A DNA stretch of 64,000 bases from Erwinia tracheiphila (GCF_021365465.1 NZ_CP089932.1:4092001-4156000); one strand, 5' to 3'. Counted from the first letter of the stretch, positions 1 to 10,864 are shown. Notes: generated from the letters alone by a model not told the origin. Translations and numbers: made by a program.

Positions 1-1272
1 CCTGAGATATATCCCCACCAGCAGCCCCAATACAGAAAGCGCGAGTACATAATAAGCCGGAGCCAAAGGCGTTACACCCATCATAAGGGTAACCATAATG
101 GGCGTCAGACCGCCAAAAACGGCATAAGCCACGTTATATGAGAATGAAATGCCGGTAAAACGCACCTCAGCCGGGAAGGCCCGGCTCATCACATAAGACA
201 CTGCCCCCACCACGCCCACGCTGAACCCCACCGCGCCGTAACAGACGAACAGTCTCTCAGGATGTTGACTCACCGTCTGATAAAACACCCAGCTGCACAG
301 TGCAAGCAGGATACTCCCTGCAATAAAAGTTTTACTGGCGCCGAAACGATCAGCTGCAAGACCGGCACACAGGCAACCCGCGATTAACGTCACGGTAGCC
401 AGGCTATTTGCCTGCAAGGCTTGTGCCGTGGCGATGCCACACACTTTTTGCAACCAGATCGGTGTCATCAGAATAACCACCACGATACCCGCAGAGAGTA
501 ACCAGGTCAGTAACATACAAACGACAACGGCTCTTTTATGGTTAACGACTACTGTTTTCAGCGGTAGCTCCGCTGCCAGCGCTTTGCGGGCTTGCAGTTC
601 ACTGAACACCGGTGTTTCCTGTAACCAGCGCCGCAAATAGAGTGCCAGCAGGCCGAAGCCGCCGCCGATCAAAAAAGGAATGCGCCATCCCCCGGCAGCC
701 ACGCCCGCCGGGCCAAAAGTCTGATTAATAACGGTTGCCATCACCGAGCCAAGTAAAATACCGGTGGTCAGACCCGCCGTTAAGGCTCCACAGGCAAATC
801 CAATACGTTTCTCCGGGACGTGTTCAGCAACAAATACCCAGGCGCCTGGAACTTCACCGCCGACCGCCGCGCCTTGTAACATACGCAACAGCAGCAGCAG
901 AATCGGCGCCGCTACCCCCAAAGTGGCATACACAGGCAATAATCCCATTGCCAGAGTAGGAAGCGCCATAAGCAGTATGCTGAGGCTGAACATTTTCTTG
1001 CGCCCTTTACTGTCACCAAAATGGGCCATTATGATACCGCCCAACGGGCGAGCCAGATAACCTGCAGCGAAAATCCCGAACGTTTGTAACTGACGCAACC
1101 ACTCCGGGATATCTGCAGGGAAAAAAAGATCGCCAATGACCGCAGCAAAAAAGACGAAAATGATAAAATCGTAGAACTCCAGTGCGCCACCCAGCGCTGC
1201 CAGTGAGAGGGTTTTAACATCCTGCCGGGTTAACCGGCGCACAAGGTTTACAGGCATATTTTTCAGGTTCAT
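1..1272 (-). CDS. MFS metabolite:H+ symporter, C-terminus cut by window edge
   Basis: The minus-strand frame is open from an ATG at 1272 to the left edge (424 codons), so only the last few residues can be missing from a family of about 430-450 residues. The protein starts MNLKNMPVNLVRRLTRQD and carries the motif ALGGALEFYDFIIF, typical of the first membrane helix of the metabolite:H+ symporter branch of the major facilitator superfamily (ProP/ShiA/KgtP/YhjE-like). A loop of the type ARPLGGIIMAHFGDSKGRKK after helix 2 is the MFS signature, and AAGGWRIPFLIGG lies mid-protein. It should be an inner-membrane proton symporter for a small organic acid or osmolyte; the substrate cannot be read from sequence. 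In E. coli a different gene (satP) lies beside mog, so this is a lineage-specific neighbour. A second in-frame ATG lies at 1257. Confidence 0.85.
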   Translation of the reverse strand, partial: MNLKNMPVNLVRRLTRQDVKTLSLAALGGALEFYDFIIFVFFAAVIGDLFFPADIPEWLRQLQTFGIFAAGYLARPLGGIIMAHFGDSKGRKKMFSLSILLMALPTLAMGLLPVYATLGVAAPILLLLLRMLQGAAVGGEVPGAWVFVAEHVPEKRIGFACGALTAGLTTGILLGSVMATVINQTFGPAGVAAGGWRIPFLIGGGFGLLALYLRRWLQETPVFSELQARKALAAELPLKTVVVNHKRAVVVCMLLTWLLSAGIVVVILMTPIWLQKVCGIATAQALQANSLATVTLIAGCLCAGLAADRFGASKTFIAGSILLALCSWVFYQTVSQHPERLFVCYGAVGFSVGVVGAVSYVMSRAFPAEVRFTGISFSYNVAYAVFGGLTPIMVTLMMGVTPLAPAYYVLALSVLGLLVGIYLR

Positions 1273-1481
1273 CCGCAAATGGGAAGGGAAAAATATCATA
1301 AGAAAACATGAAGTGTTATCTTCCTCATCAGGAATTATTCAGAGACCGGCAACTTAATTTCCGTTAATTTTTCCACCTTTCAGTTTAATCATCGAATAAC
1401 TCACCCGAAAAACAGGCATGGCAACATCTGATCTGCTGCCATCGAGAGAGAGAGGGATTTTATGTGTATGTGGAATGTTGG

Positions 1482-2066
1482 TTATCTTAATTTACGCCTG
1501 GCACTTTTAGGACGAAATGCTGCCACCGTCGCCTCGTGCGTTTCTACCCAGGGGCCGTCCAGCAACTGGATGCAATAAGGTACGCTGGCAAAAATTCCCG
1601 CTACGACCTGCTTACCCTCGCTATTCTTCCCCCCTTCCAGCGTCTCTTTAATCGATTTTGGCTGGCCCGGCAGATTGATAATCAGCGATTGTTTGCGGAT
1701 CACAGCTACCTGGCGGGAAAGGATCGCCGTTGGAACAAAGTGAAGACCGATCTGGCGCATCTGCTCGCCAAAGCCCGGCATTTCCCGGTCGGCTACCGCC
1801 AGCGTGGCATCCGGGGTAACATCGCGCCGGGCCGGGCCGGTGCCGCCGGTAGTCAGCACCAGATGACAAAAGCGTTCATCCACCAGCTCGCAAATTGCCT
1901 GCTCAATGATCGGCTGTTCATCCGGCACCAGTCGTTTTTCAATCACAAAAGGCGAAGCCAGTGCCTGATTCAGCCAGAGCTCAAGTGCAGGTAGCCCTTC
2001 ATCCTGATAAAGACCGTTGGCGGCACGATCAGAAACAGAAATCAGTCCTATGCGTAAAATGCTCAT
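1482..2066 (-). CDS. mog: Molybdopterin adenylyltransferase Mog
   Basis: 194 residues starting MSILRIGLISVSDRAANG, the E. coli Mog length and start; a longer in-frame start at 2135 is unlikely because the extra 23 residues do not resemble the family. Mog adenylylates molybdopterin before molybdate insertion in cytosolic molybdenum cofactor synthesis. The MoCF-fold motif LTTGGTGPARRDVTPDAT (about residues 70-87) and LPGQPKSIKETL near the C-terminus are visible; both contact molybdopterin/AMP in the family. It sits between the MFS gene and talB, on the same strand as talB, as in E. coli. The gene looks intact, so molybdoenzymes are probably still in use. Confidence 0.95.
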   Translation of the reverse strand: MSILRIGLISVSDRAANGLYQDEGLPALELWLNQALASPFVIEKRLVPDEQPIIEQAICELVDERFCHLVLTTGGTGPARRDVTPDATLAVADREMPGFGEQMRQIGLHFVPTAILSRQVAVIRKQSLIINLPGQPKSIKETLEGGKNSEGKQVVAGIFASVPYCIQLLDGPWVETHEATVAAFRPKSARRKLR

Positions 2067-2177
2067 CGTTTTATCACCGTAACAGTCATGGGTGCGCGGG
2101 AATGCAGGTCGAATAAAGTAGCATAAACATTGCAAGACGTGATGTACAGCGGAGGGAAAAACCGGCCAGCGTATTAG

Positions 2178-3131
2178 TTACAGCAGGTCGGCAATCATCT
2201 TGTCCAGTTTGCCCTGATCAATGGCAAAATTACGGATACCCTGAGCCAGCTTGTCCACCGCCATCGGATCCTGGTTGTGCTGCCACAGGAACTCTGGCTC
2301 GGTCATTTTCGCAGGTCGTGCTTTTACTTCGCCTTGCCAGGAGAGCTTGCGCTCCAGCGGGCCTTCGCTTTCAGCCAGTTCTTTCAGTAGTCCGGGTGAA
2401 ATGGTCAGACGGTCACAGCCCGCCAGCTCAATAATTTCGCCCAAGTTACGGAAGCTGGCACCCATGACGACGGTCTCGTAGCCATGCTGCTTGTAGTATT
2501 TGTAAATTTCAGTGACGGAAACCACACCCGGATCTTCGTGCGCGGCATACTCTTTTTTGTCGGTGTTGGCTTTGTACCAGTCCAGAATACGGCCAACAAA
2601 TGGCGAAATAAGATAAACGCCCGCTTCTGCACAGGCGCGCGCCTGGGCAAAGGAAAACAGCAGCGTCAGGTTGCAGTTGATGCCTTCTTTTTCCAGCTGT
2701 TCCGCCGCGCGGATACCCTGCCAGGTGGATGCCAGTTTAATCAGGATACGGTCATTGCTGATGCCCGCATCGTTATAAAGTTTGATCAGCGCACGCGCTT
2801 TATTGACGCTGCCTTCCATGTCATAAGAAAGGCGGGCATCCACTTCGGTCGAGATACGGCCAGGCACCAGCTTAAGAATTTCCAGACCGATGTTCACTGC
2901 CAGTTTGTCAGCAGCATGCTGGATCTTCTCTTCTTTCTTGCTGCTCTGCTCGCGTGCCCAGTCAACCGCTTCATCAATCAGCTTGCGGTATTCCGGGATC
3001 TGCGCAGCACTGAGGATTAAAGAAGGGTTCGTGGTAGCATCTTGCGGCTTATAGAGCTTCATTGCAGCGATATCGCCGGTATCAGCAACAACGGTAGTGA
3101 GTTGGCGCAGGGAGGTCAGTTTGTCCGTCAT
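2178..3131 (-). CDS. talB: Transaldolase B
   Basis: 317 residues from [20 protein letters not shown], the same length as E. coli TalB; upstream in-frame ATGs at 3149 and 3143 would add residues not found in the family. Transaldolase moves a dihydroxyacetone unit between sugar phosphates in the non-oxidative pentose phosphate pathway (cytosol). The N-terminal motif ATTNPSLIL and the Schiff-base lysine in [12 protein letters not shown] (Lys132) are both present, as is the Asp17 of VADTGD. The gene lies between mog and yaaA as in E. coli; it and yaaA are divergent with a 238-base promoter region between them. Confidence 0.97.
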   Translation of the reverse strand: MTDKLTSLRQLTTVVADTGDIAAMKLYKPQDATTNPSLILSAAQIPEYRKLIDEAVDWAREQSSKKEEKIQHAADKLAVNIGLEILKLVPGRISTEVDARLSYDMEGSVNKARALIKLYNDAGISNDRILIKLASTWQGIRAAEQLEKEGINCNLTLLFSFAQARACAEAGVYLISPFVGRILDWYKANTDKKEYAAHEDPGVVSVTEIYKYYKQHGYETVVMGASFRNLGEIIELAGCDRLTISPGLLKELAESEGPLERKLSWQGEVKARPAKMTEPEFLWQHNQDPMAVDKLAQGIRNFAIDQGKLDKMIADLL

Positions 3132-3369
3132 AATGGGCATTCTCATCAACTAGAGTTATCGGGTTCTGAAAATCGCTGTCCCAGATAATATCACGCAACA
3201 TAGGCCATGCAAGGTAAGCTTGCCGCAAAGCCTCTGCGGGCGACACGCCAGCATCCGTGACAAGAATAATTCCCGGCAATAGCAGCAATCAGTCTTTTCA
3301 GACTGGTTTTTTGCTAAAATGCTGCCCTGTCCACTTTGCTTCCCTGCCGCCACTCTCCAGGAGCCTGTT

Positions 3370-4146
3370 ATGTTGATCGTTATCTCACCGGCCAAAACGC
3401 TGGATTTCGAAAGCGAGTTGATCACCCGCCGTTTCACGCAACCCGCACTGCTGGATCAGGCCAGCACACTCATTAAGGTTGCGCGTAAACTGACGCCGGT
3501 ACAGATCGGCAAACTGATGAGTATCAGCGACAAACTTGCCGATTTAAACGCCGGGCGCTTTCAGAACTGGCAGCCTCCTTTCTCTCTTGACAATGCACGC
3601 CAGGCAATCCTTGCGTTTAAGGGCGATGTTTACACCGGCCTACAGGCGGAGACCTTTGAAGAGAAGGATTTTGACTTTGCCCAACAACATCTGCGTATGC
3701 TTTCGGGACTGTATGGCCTGCTGCGCCCGCTGGACCTGATGCAGCCTTATCGTCTGGAAATGGGCATTAAGCTGGAAAACCCCGCCGGTAAAGATCTTTA
3801 TAGTTTCTGGGGCGAACAACTTACCGATGCGCTTAACGCAGCGCTGGCCGACCAGGGTGATGATGTTCTGATTAACCTGGCATCCGATGAATATTTCAAA
3901 GCGGTAAAACCCAAAAAGCTAAACGGGCGCGTTATCAAACCGGTGTTTCTGGACGAGAAAAACGGCCAGTTTAAAGTGATCAGTTTCTATGCAAAAAAAG
4001 CACGAGGATTGATGAGCCGATACATTATCGAACATCGCCTGAGCAAACCGACCCAGTTGAAAAAATTTGATGTGGAAGGTTACCGCTTTGCCGAGAATGA
4101 AAGTAGCGAAGAGGAACTGATATTTAAACGTCGGGAAATTAAATAA
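3370..4146 (+). CDS. yaaA: Peroxide stress resistance protein YaaA (DUF328/UPF0246)
   Basis: 258 residues from [15 protein letters not shown], exactly the E. coli YaaA length; I reject the upstream ATG at 3319, whose extra 17 residues are not part of the family. YaaA lowers free intracellular iron and protects DNA and proteins during hydrogen peroxide stress; it has a helix-hairpin-helix-like DNA-binding fold. Conserved blocks visible are [17 protein letters not shown] (about residue 110) and [12 protein letters not shown] (about 170). It converges on thrC, 37 bases apart, with the thr operon terminator between them. Confidence 0.95.
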   Translation: MLIVISPAKTLDFESELITRRFTQPALLDQASTLIKVARKLTPVQIGKLMSISDKLADLNAGRFQNWQPPFSLDNARQAILAFKGDVYTGLQAETFEEKDFDFAQQHLRMLSGLYGLLRPLDLMQPYRLEMGIKLENPAGKDLYSFWGEQLTDALNAALADQGDDVLINLASDEYFKAVKPKKLNGRVIKPVFLDEKNGQFKVISFYAKKARGLMSRYIIEHRLSKPTQLKKFDVEGYRFAENESSEEELIFKRREIK

Positions 4147-4149
4147 AGC

Positions 4150-4174
4150 AAAAAAACCTGGCCGGAAGGCCAGG
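4150..4174 (-). terminator. Rho-independent terminator of the thr operon
   Basis: Stem CCTGGCC (4157-4163), loop GGAA, stem GGCCAGG (4168-4174); on the minus strand it is followed by a run of seven T. It lies 10 bases after the thrC stop and just beyond the yaaA stop, so it ends thrABC transcription. Confidence 0.9.
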
Positions 4175-4183
4175 GCGAACAGA

Positions 4184-5470
4184 TTATTTGCGCAGCAGAA
4201 ATGCCCGCAGCTCTGCAAAATCTGCCGCCATCTTATGTAACAGCAGCGGCAATTCAGCACGTTCTGCGAGGGCTTCAGGCAAAGGCAGTTTCCGGTCCAG
4301 AATCTCTTCCACACTTTCTATGAACTTCGCCGGATGCGCGGTGCCAAGGAACAGGCCAAACTCCCCTTCCTGCAACTGATCACGCAGCAACCGATAAGCA
4401 ATCGCCGCGTGCGGTTCAGAAATGTAACCCAAATCGGCCAGCTCGCGCATCGCCGCCTGTGTTGTTTTATCATCAACAGCACCATAGCCCAGCTCGCTCA
4501 GACGCCAGGTTTTCCGACGAAAGATTTCCTCAACACGTGGCCAGTTATTAGGCTGGCTGACATCCATCGCGTTTGATAGCGTGGCAACGGTTGCAGCAGG
4601 CTGCCAGCCCCCCCCGGCAAGGAAGCGCGGTACCGTGTCGTTGGCGTTGGTTGCTGCAATAAAACGCTTCACCGGCAGGCCCAGCGTTTTCGCCAGCAGG
4701 CCGGCTGTCAGGTCGCCAAAGTTACCGCTGGGAACGGAGACCACCAGCTGGTTGCGTTTTTCCTGCGGTAACTGCGCCACGGCTTCAAAGTAATAGCATA
4801 TTTGCGCCAGCAAACGACTGATATTGATCGAATTTGCCGAGTTGAGGCCGATCGCTTTTTTCAGCACCTCGTCATCAAAAGCCTGCTTCACCAGCGCCTG
4901 ACAGGCATCAAAATCGCCATCAATGGCGATGGTCTGGATATTGCCTCCCAGCGTACAGAACAGTTTTTCCTGTAATGGGCTGATTTTGCCCTGCGGATAG
5001 AGGATGACCACCTGCACGTTATCCATTCCGTAAAACGCATGCGCGACGGCAGCGCCGGTATCGCCAGACGTAGCGGTCAGGATGGTGATTCTTTCATCGG
5101 CACCGCTGATATAAGACAGCATCTGTGCCATAAAACGCCCGCCGAAATCCTTAAATGCAAGCGTAGGGCCGTGAAACAGCTCCAGTGAAGAGATATCATC
5201 GGCCACTTTCACGACCGGCACCGGAAAGGTAAACGCCGTTTTCAGACGCTCGTGCAGGTGATGAGGCGTGATTTCGTCGCCAATGAACGCCGAAAGGATT
5301 TTAGCGCTGCGGCTGACAAAATCCATATCGAGCATTTTATCAATGTCGGTCAGTTCAAATTCCGGCAGCTCAAGCGGGAAAAACAGTCCTTGCTGTTTAC
5401 CAAGCCCCTGTTTGACGGCCTGTGAGAAGCTAACCTGCTCGTTATGGTCCTTAAGATTGTAGAGTTTCAT
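4184..5470 (-). CDS. thrC: Threonine synthase
   Basis: 428 residues, as in E. coli. It converts O-phospho-L-homoserine to L-threonine with pyridoxal phosphate (cytosol, last step of threonine synthesis). The N-terminus MKLYNLKDHNEQVSFSQAV is typical, the PLP lysine lies in LAFKDFGGRFM (about residue 107) and the phosphate-binding loop is SVPSGNFGDLTAG (about 235-247). It is the third gene of thrABC, starting 3 bases after the thrB stop codon, which points to translational coupling. The operon ends at the hairpin just downstream. Confidence 0.97.
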   Translation of the reverse strand: MKLYNLKDHNEQVSFSQAVKQGLGKQQGLFFPLELPEFELTDIDKMLDMDFVSRSAKILSAFIGDEITPHHLHERLKTAFTFPVPVVKVADDISSLELFHGPTLAFKDFGGRFMAQMLSYISGADERITILTATSGDTGAAVAHAFYGMDNVQVVILYPQGKISPLQEKLFCTLGGNIQTIAIDGDFDACQALVKQAFDDEVLKKAIGLNSANSINISRLLAQICYYFEAVAQLPQEKRNQLVVSVPSGNFGDLTAGLLAKTLGLPVKRFIAATNANDTVPRFLAGGGWQPAATVATLSNAMDVSQPNNWPRVEEIFRRKTWRLSELGYGAVDDKTTQAAMRELADLGYISEPHAAIAYRLLRDQLQEGEFGLFLGTAHPAKFIESVEEILDRKLPLPEALAERAELPLLLHKMAADFAELRAFLLRK

Positions 5471-5473
5471 GCG

Positions 5474-6403
5474 TTATCCCAGTTTACGTGCGCCTGCCGT
5501 ATCAATGCGGCAAATATGAACGAAGCCTTCTTCGTTTTGCAGATAGTGCTGACGGAGCCAGTCCGCCATTCGCCCGGCGGTGTTAGTGTTATCACAAACG
5601 GCAAAGAGCGTCGGGCCGGAGCCAGAGATGCCACACGCCAGCGCACCGATATCTTTAAGCTGCTGACGAGCCCCGGCAAAGCCGGGTAAAAGTTTCGTAC
5701 GGTAGGGCTCTGCAATCACGTCTCGCATCATCCTGGCCGCCAGTTCTGGTTGCTGTGTGTGGCTGGCGTGGATAAATCCGCTCAGATAGCGACCATGTCG
5801 GATAATGTCTTCCTTGCGGTATTGTGCAGGCAAAATCGCCCGCGCTTGTGCCGTAGACACCTTAATGCCGGGATAAGCCATTACCCACAGCCACTGCTCA
5901 AAGGCCGGGACGTGCTGACAAATAATGCCCGACTCTTCCAACATCAGCTGAATACCGCCCAGAAAACAAGGTGCTACGTTATCGTAATGCACGCTGCCAG
6001 ACACGCGACCTTCCAGTTCACCCATCAGCATCAGCAGGCTGTCATTATCCAACGGTTTGCCACAGTATTCGTTCATCGCCATCAGACCCGCAACGACCGA
6101 GCATGCGCTTGAACCCAGCCCGGATCCGATCGGCATGTTTTTTTCCAGCGTCATCGCCACCGGGATGCGTTTGCCGATGGCCTCACAGAAGTGATCCCAG
6201 CACTGCCAGACAATATTGTCCTGCTGACTGGCTGGCAGCTTACTGACAAAACGCCCTTCGTTGCGCAGACTAAACTCGCTGGCCGCTTCCACAGTAACGC
6301 AGTCACCCAGCAGCGTACCGTCGACGGGGGATACCGCCGCGCCCAGTACATCAAAGCCTACGCTCACATTGCCAATTGAGGCAGGGGCATAAATCTTGAC
6401 CAT
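5474..6403 (-). CDS. thrB: Homoserine kinase
   Basis: 309 residues (E. coli 310). It phosphorylates homoserine with ATP. GHMP-kinase family features are visible: [18 protein letters not shown] at the N-terminus and the ATP-binding motif [16 protein letters not shown] (about residues 91-106), plus the C-terminal glycine loop [12 protein letters not shown] (about 254-265). It starts 2 bases after the thrA stop and ends 3 bases before thrC, a tight operon. Confidence 0.97.
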   Translation of the reverse strand: MVKIYAPASIGNVSVGFDVLGAAVSPVDGTLLGDCVTVEAASEFSLRNEGRFVSKLPASQQDNIVWQCWDHFCEAIGKRIPVAMTLEKNMPIGSGLGSSACSVVAGLMAMNEYCGKPLDNDSLLMLMGELEGRVSGSVHYDNVAPCFLGGIQLMLEESGIICQHVPAFEQWLWVMAYPGIKVSTAQARAILPAQYRKEDIIRHGRYLSGFIHASHTQQPELAARMMRDVIAEPYRTKLLPGFAGARQQLKDIGALACGISGSGPTLFAVCDNTNTAGRMADWLRQHYLQNEEGFVHICRIDTAGARKLG

Positions 6404-6405
6404 CG

Positions 6406-8868
6406 TTAAACTCCCAACTTCCAGGACAAAGTACGCAGGAGATCGGCAAACACACCGGCAGCCGTGACATCATTGCCTGCGCCGTAACCACGCAGCACCA
6501 AAGGGATCGGCTGATAATAGCGGCTGTAAAAAGCCAGTGCGTTTTCACCGTTTTTCACTTTATAGAACGGGTCGTTACCATCCACGGCCGTAATTTTAAC
6601 CTGACAGTGCCCCCCTTCTGCAATCGCTCCGACAAAACGCAGTACTTTACCCTGCGCCGCAGCCGCAGAAACGCGTGAAGCGAACGCATCGTCCAGCTCC
6701 GGCAGGCGCGCCATAAAGGTGTCCACATCGCTGATTGCCGTGAATTCTTCGGGCAACACCGCTTCAATGTCAATATCGCTCAGTTCCAGCTGATAACCAG
6801 CTTCGCGGGCCAGAATTAACAGCTTGCGTGCCACGTCCATGCCGGAAAGATCGTCACGCGGGTCTGGCTCAGTGAATCCCATATCGCACGCCATGCGGGT
6901 TGCTTCTGATAGCGATATGCCTTCATCGAGCTGGCCAAAAATAAAGGAAAGTGAACCCGACAGAATACCGGAGAATTGCAGCAGATCATCACCTGCATTA
7001 AGCAGATTTTGCAGGTTTTCTATGACCGGCAGGCCGGCCCCAACATTGGTGTCATAAAGAAATTTACGACGCGACTTTACAGCAGCAGTACGTATCTGCT
7101 GATAGTAATGGTAAGAGGAGGTATTGGCTTTTTTGTTCGGCGTCACCACATGGAAGCCATCAGCCAGGAAATCGGCATACTGATCTGCCACCGACTGGCT
7201 GGAAGTGCAATCCACGATAACCGGGTTAAGTAAGTGATATTCCTTCACCAGACAATTCAGGCGCTGTAAATCGAACGGTTCTGTTGCTTCTTTCAACGCA
7301 TCCTGCCAGTTTTCAAGGGCGATACCGTGCACATTGGTCAGTAACGCTTTTGAATTTGCAATTCCGCAAACCCGCAGATCGATATGCTTTTTCTTCAGCC
7401 ATGTCTGTTGACGATGCAATTGTTCGATCAATGCTGAACCAACGCCGCCAACGCCAATAACAAAGACTTCGATCACCTGGTCGGTAGCAAACAGCATCTG
7501 GTGGACAACCCGGACGCCCGTGGCCGCATCCTCATTACTGACCACTACCGAGATGGAGCGTTCAGAAGACCCCTGAGCAATTGCCACGATGTTGATATTG
7601 GCCCGTGCCAGTGCCGAGAAAAATTTCGCAGATATGCCACGCAGCGTGCGCATTCCATCGCCTACTACCGAAATCACCGCCAGATTTTCCATGACGTCCA
7701 GCGGCTCGAGCAGCCCATCTTTCAGCTCAAGGTGGAATTCATCTTCCAGCACGCGACGCGCCCGCAGAAGGTCGCTTTGCGGCACACAGAAACTGATGCT
7801 GTATTCCGATGAGGATTGCGTAATCAGCACCACCGAAATACCGCTGCGCGATATAGCCGCAAAAACGCGGGCCGCCATGCCAATCATGCCTTTCATACCC
7901 GGACCGGAAACATTAAACATCGCCATGTTGTTCAGGTTAGTGATGCCTTTCACCGGATTGGCATCATCAGAACTGTTGCCGCCAATCAGGGTACCGGGAG
8001 CTTGTGGATTAGCAGTATTTTTTATCAGGCAAGGGATCTGGAACTGAGCAATTGGAGAGATAGTCCGGGGATGAAGAACCCTGGCGCCAAAGTAGGACAG
8101 CTCCATCGCTTCCTGGTAAGACATCGATTTGAGCAGCCTTGCATCAGGGACCTGGCGCGGGTCGCAAGTATAAACGCCGTCCACGTCAGTCCATATCTCA
8201 CAACAGTCCGCACGCAGACAGGCTGCCAACACGGCTGCAGAATAGTCAGAACCATTGCGCCCCAACACAACCAGCTCACCTTTATCGTTACCTGCGGTGA
8301 AACCTGCCATCAATATCATGTTTTTTGTCGGAATTTTGCTGGCAACAATGCGTCGCGTGGACTCCGCGATATCCACAGTGGATTCGAGGTAATGGCCAAC
8401 GGACAGTAGTTTTTCAACAGGGTTAATCACGCTGACATCATGACCGCGGGCCTGGAGCAGCCCTTCCATAATCGCAATAGAGAGTTTTTCCCCCCGGCAA
8501 ATTATTGCTGCATTAACGCTGTCCGGGCACTGCCCAAGCAGGCTGACACCATGTAAAACTTGTTTCAGACTGACAAACTCCTGCTCGACAAGGTTCTTCA
8601 AGCGATCCTGTTCAAAACCGGGTTGAACATCCGCAAGGCCCTGCAGCAAAGAAGCGAAAATCTGCTCTGCGTCACTGATATTGGCTTTAGCATCCTGGCC
8701 GTTGATGGTTTTCTCAATCATGGCAACCAAATGGTTGGTGATCTTCGCTGGCGCGGACAAAACAGTGGCAACCTGTCCCTGCTTCGCATTGTTCTCCAGA
8801 ATATCGGCCACGCGCAGAAATCGTTCTGCATTGGCCACTGAGGTTCCACCGAATTTCAGCACTCTCAT
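6406..8868 (-). CDS. thrA: Bifunctional aspartokinase I / homoserine dehydrogenase I
   Basis: 820 residues from [17 protein letters not shown], the E. coli ThrA length; an upstream in-frame ATG at 8916 lies inside the attenuator and is rejected. The N-terminal third is the aspartate kinase (KFGGTSVAN start; [14 protein letters not shown] at about 225), followed by ACT regulatory domains that bind threonine (about 310-460), then the NAD(P)H-binding homoserine dehydrogenase domain ([16 protein letters not shown], about 467-482). It catalyses the first and third steps from aspartate to threonine. Expression is set by the thrL leader and attenuator just upstream, and activity by threonine feedback. 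Confidence 0.98.
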   Translation of the reverse strand: MRVLKFGGTSVANAERFLRVADILENNAKQGQVATVLSAPAKITNHLVAMIEKTINGQDAKANISDAEQIFASLLQGLADVQPGFEQDRLKNLVEQEFVSLKQVLHGVSLLGQCPDSVNAAIICRGEKLSIAIMEGLLQARGHDVSVINPVEKLLSVGHYLESTVDIAESTRRIVASKIPTKNMILMAGFTAGNDKGELVVLGRNGSDYSAAVLAACLRADCCEIWTDVDGVYTCDPRQVPDARLLKSMSYQEAMELSYFGARVLHPRTISPIAQFQIPCLIKNTANPQAPGTLIGGNSSDDANPVKGITNLNNMAMFNVSGPGMKGMIGMAARVFAAISRSGISVVLITQSSSEYSISFCVPQSDLLRARRVLEDEFHLELKDGLLEPLDVMENLAVISVVGDGMRTLRGISAKFFSALARANINIVAIAQGSSERSISVVVSNEDAATGVRVVHQMLFATDQVIEVFVIGVGGVGSALIEQLHRQQTWLKKKHIDLRVCGIANSKALLTNVHGIALENWQDALKEATEPFDLQRLNCLVKEYHLLNPVIVDCTSSQSVADQYADFLADGFHVVTPNKKANTSSYHYYQQIRTAAVKSRRKFLYDTNVGAGLPVIENLQNLLNAGDDLLQFSGILSGSLSFIFGQLDEGISLSEATRMACDMGFTEPDPRDDLSGMDVARKLLILAREAGYQLELSDIDIEAVLPEEFTAISDVDTFMARLPELDDAFASRVSAAAAQGKVLRFVGAIAEGGHCQVKITAVDGNDPFYKVKNGENALAFYSRYYQPIPLVLRGYGAGNDVTAAGVFADLLRTLSWKLGV

Positions 8869-8894
8869 TTTCACACTCTCCTGAATTTTTGCCG

Positions 8895-8926
8895 AAAAAA
8901 AACCCGCACTGTTCAAGGTGCGGGCT
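8895..8926 (-). terminator. thr attenuator (transcription terminator of the leader)
   Basis: On the minus strand the stem CCCGCAC pairs with GTGCGGG (8903-8909 with 8918-8924), followed by eight T (8895-8902). This is the 3:4 terminator hairpin between thrL and thrA. When threonyl- and isoleucyl-tRNA are plentiful the hairpin forms and stops transcription before thrA. Confidence 0.93.
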
Positions 8927-8960
8927 TTTTTTGAGTTCTTTGTATGCGTCAGCCCGCACC
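8917..8960 (-). promoter_or_regulatory. thr antiterminator pairing
   Basis: The leader end GGTGCGGGCT (minus strand, 8960-8951) is a perfect 10-base complement of AGCCCGCACC (8926-8917), which also contains the 5' arm of the terminator. The two pairings exclude each other, the classic 2:3 versus 3:4 arrangement. A ribosome stalled on the Thr/Ile codons of thrL favours this pairing and lets transcription continue into thrA. Confidence 0.88.
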
Positions 8961-9017
8961 GTTACCTGTGGTAATGGTGGTAATAATAATGGTTGTCATC
9001 AGGGCATGTGTACGCAT
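8949..9017 (-). CDS. thrL: thr operon leader peptide
   Basis: 22 codons plus stop: [20 protein letters not shown] followed by Ala-Gly. Seven threonine and four isoleucine codons make up half of the peptide, clustered at residues 8-17, and the C-terminus GNGAG is identical to that of E. coli ThrL. The N-terminal seven residues differ from E. coli (MKRIST), so the start could also be the internal ATG at codon 7. Ribosome stalling on this run senses charged threonyl- and isoleucyl-tRNA. Confidence 0.93.
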   Translation of the reverse strand: MRTHALMTTIIITTITTGNGAG

Positions 9018-9055
9018 CAGGAATTTTATCTGTTAAGAAATTTTTTCAGTAACCA

Positions 9056-9084
9056 GAATTAAAGCAAACATCAGACTAAGTCAA
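9056..9084 (-). promoter_or_regulatory. thr operon sigma-70 promoter
   Basis: On the minus strand a -35 box TTGACT (9084-9079) and a -10 box TAATTC (9061-9056) are 17 bases apart. The E. coli thr promoter also uses TTGACT at this place. The predicted start of transcription is about 30 bases before thrL. Confidence 0.75.
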
Positions 9085-10128
9085 TTTTTTTATTGATTTG
9101 AATAGTCTTAACACACCACATGCCATGAGATCATTGCTGCATAATCCAGATTTTATTGAACATAAATTCAGCATTTTGTTAACATTTCAGTTTATTATTA
9201 TGAAATACAAAAGATTTTCTATCTCTATTTTTCCTCTAACGGCTTATCGACTTTGATGTTGCAACGTAGCATTTAGCTGTGTGGGCGAGACACCCTATAG
9301 TCTGACGCAGGAAAAATGTAATTTTCATCTGGTCTCTGCGTGGCAACACAGTTCTGGTGACAATCACGTTTTGACAGACACAGCTGGCGACAAGGTGTCG
9401 TCTGCACGATTCAAAATAATTACGCCCATTTACAAAATGACTATTTCATCTAATTAAAAGTTATTCATTATTGCGCAGCGATTGCTTTACACTGATAAAA
9501 GGAGCCACCGCATTTGGCAGTCATATCGCAATTTTATTTTTAAGTTAAGTGATCACAGTTATAAATGGAACTGCAAAAGTAAAATAAAACAAATATTTTA
9601 ACATAAAATAAACATACCTAAAAATATTAATATCGATATATTATAAAAAAATGATATTTATCTACCAGAGTCAGTAATAATAACATTTATCTTTGCATAA
9701 CCCTTTTCACTTCAACAAACTAACAAATGTTAAAAATTAATGATCGTGATTATAATTGCAGTACCAATCTTTCGATTGCGGATAATGCTATTTGTTAGCT
9801 AACCACCGAATTTGATAAGATTTTTTCATACAGCTGTTAACGTGCTACAATTGATTTGACATAAGTCAATTAAGCTTTATTTATTGTCTGTTAAACGAAG
9901 CTTGTGCTGTTATGTCGCTGTTAATGACGTTAAGATGCACGCCATTTTTCATCTTGACGTAACGGGCAGGGCGTAATTAATTTATAGCGCCACCTGGTCG
10001 TTGATAGTTCTGGAACATATTCTGTACAGCTGCGGTGAAACGTAAAAAATGCTCCTGTTTGTTCACGACGTTAACATTAGCAGCTGTATATCCCATATCG
10101 TTTTGTTGGCAATTTAGGTAGCGAACAC
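9085..10128. other. Long AT-rich intergenic region between thrL and arcA
   Basis: About 1 kb without a believable gene. It is strongly AT-rich at 9530-9760. E. coli has yjjY and a methyltransferase gene (trmL/lasT region) between arcA and thrL; I see no recognisable remains of either here. The right part must hold the arcA promoters, including the FNR-like site at 9856. A small hairpin CGACA-AGG-TGTCG lies near 9390. Confidence 0.6.
9856..9869. promoter_or_regulatory. Candidate FNR site upstream of arcA
   Basis: TTGAC-ATAA-GTCAA is a perfect inverted repeat close to the FNR consensus TTGAT-N4-ATCAA, differing by one base in each half. In E. coli arcA is activated by FNR without oxygen from a long upstream region. 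It lies 260 bases before the arcA start, so a long leader or several promoters would be needed. Confidence 0.45.
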
Positions 10129-10845
10129 ATGCAGACCCCGCACATACTTATCGTTGAAGACGAATTAGTTACTCGTAATACTCTCAAAAGTATTTTTGAG
10201 GCTGAAGGCTACATGGTTTATGAGGCTACGGATGGCGCAGAAATGCATCAGGTCCTGATCGAGAATGATGTCAACCTTGTGATTATGGACATTAACCTTC
10301 CCGGAAAAAATGGCCTCTTACTGGCGCGCGAGTTACGAGAACAAGCAAACGTTGCACTCATGTTTTTAACCGGACGCGATAATGAAGTTGATAAAATTCT
10401 GGGATTGGAAATTGGTGCGGACGATTATATTACCAAACCTTTTAATCCGCGCGAGTTGACTATCCGTGCCAGAAACCTGCTGTCCAGAACAATGAATCTG
10501 GCTCCCCTCAGTGAAGACCGAAAGCTGGTTGAAAGCTATCGTTTTAACGGCTGGGAACTGGATATCAACAGCCGCTCACTGGTCAGCCCCCAGGGCGAAC
10601 AATACAAGCTGCCCCGCAGCGAGTTTCGTGCGATGCTGCATTTTTGTGAGAACCCTGGAAAAATCCAGACTCGCGCAGACTTACTGAAAAAAATGACCGG
10701 TCGGGAGCTTAAGCCCCATGATCGCACCGTCGATGTCACCATACGCCGTATTCGCAAACATTTTGAATCAACGCCCGATACACCGGAAATCATCGCTACC
10801 ATTCATGGTGAAGGTTACCGTTTTTGTGGCGATTTGCAGGACTGA
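10129..10845 (+). CDS. arcA: Aerobic respiration response regulator ArcA
   Basis: 238 residues, as in E. coli and nearly identical by eye. ArcA is the OmpR-type response regulator that, phosphorylated by ArcB, represses TCA-cycle and respiratory genes and activates some fermentation genes. The receiver domain (1-120) has the acidic pocket EDE at the N-terminus, the phospho-acceptor Asp54 in [11 protein letters not shown], and Lys103 in [11 protein letters not shown]. The winged-helix domain follows (about 135-234), with [15 protein letters not shown] as recognition helix. It is monocistronic, with a terminator 20 bases downstream. Confidence 0.98.
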   Translation: MQTPHILIVEDELVTRNTLKSIFEAEGYMVYEATDGAEMHQVLIENDVNLVIMDINLPGKNGLLLARELREQANVALMFLTGRDNEVDKILGLEIGADDYITKPFNPRELTIRARNLLSRTMNLAPLSEDRKLVESYRFNGWELDINSRSLVSPQGEQYKLPRSEFRAMLHFCENPGKIQTRADLLKKMTGRELKPHDRTVDVTIRRIRKHFESTPDTPEIIATIHGEGYRFCGDLQD

Positions 10846-10864
10846 ATCTCAGCTAATACACAGG

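Noticed and set aside
1442..1454. Short GA repeat upstream of the mog stop
   Set aside because: Too short to be more than chance and not in a coding frame.
9380..9410. Small hairpin CGACA-AGG-TGTCG as possible regulatory RNA
   Set aside because: Five-base stem without promoter or terminator context.
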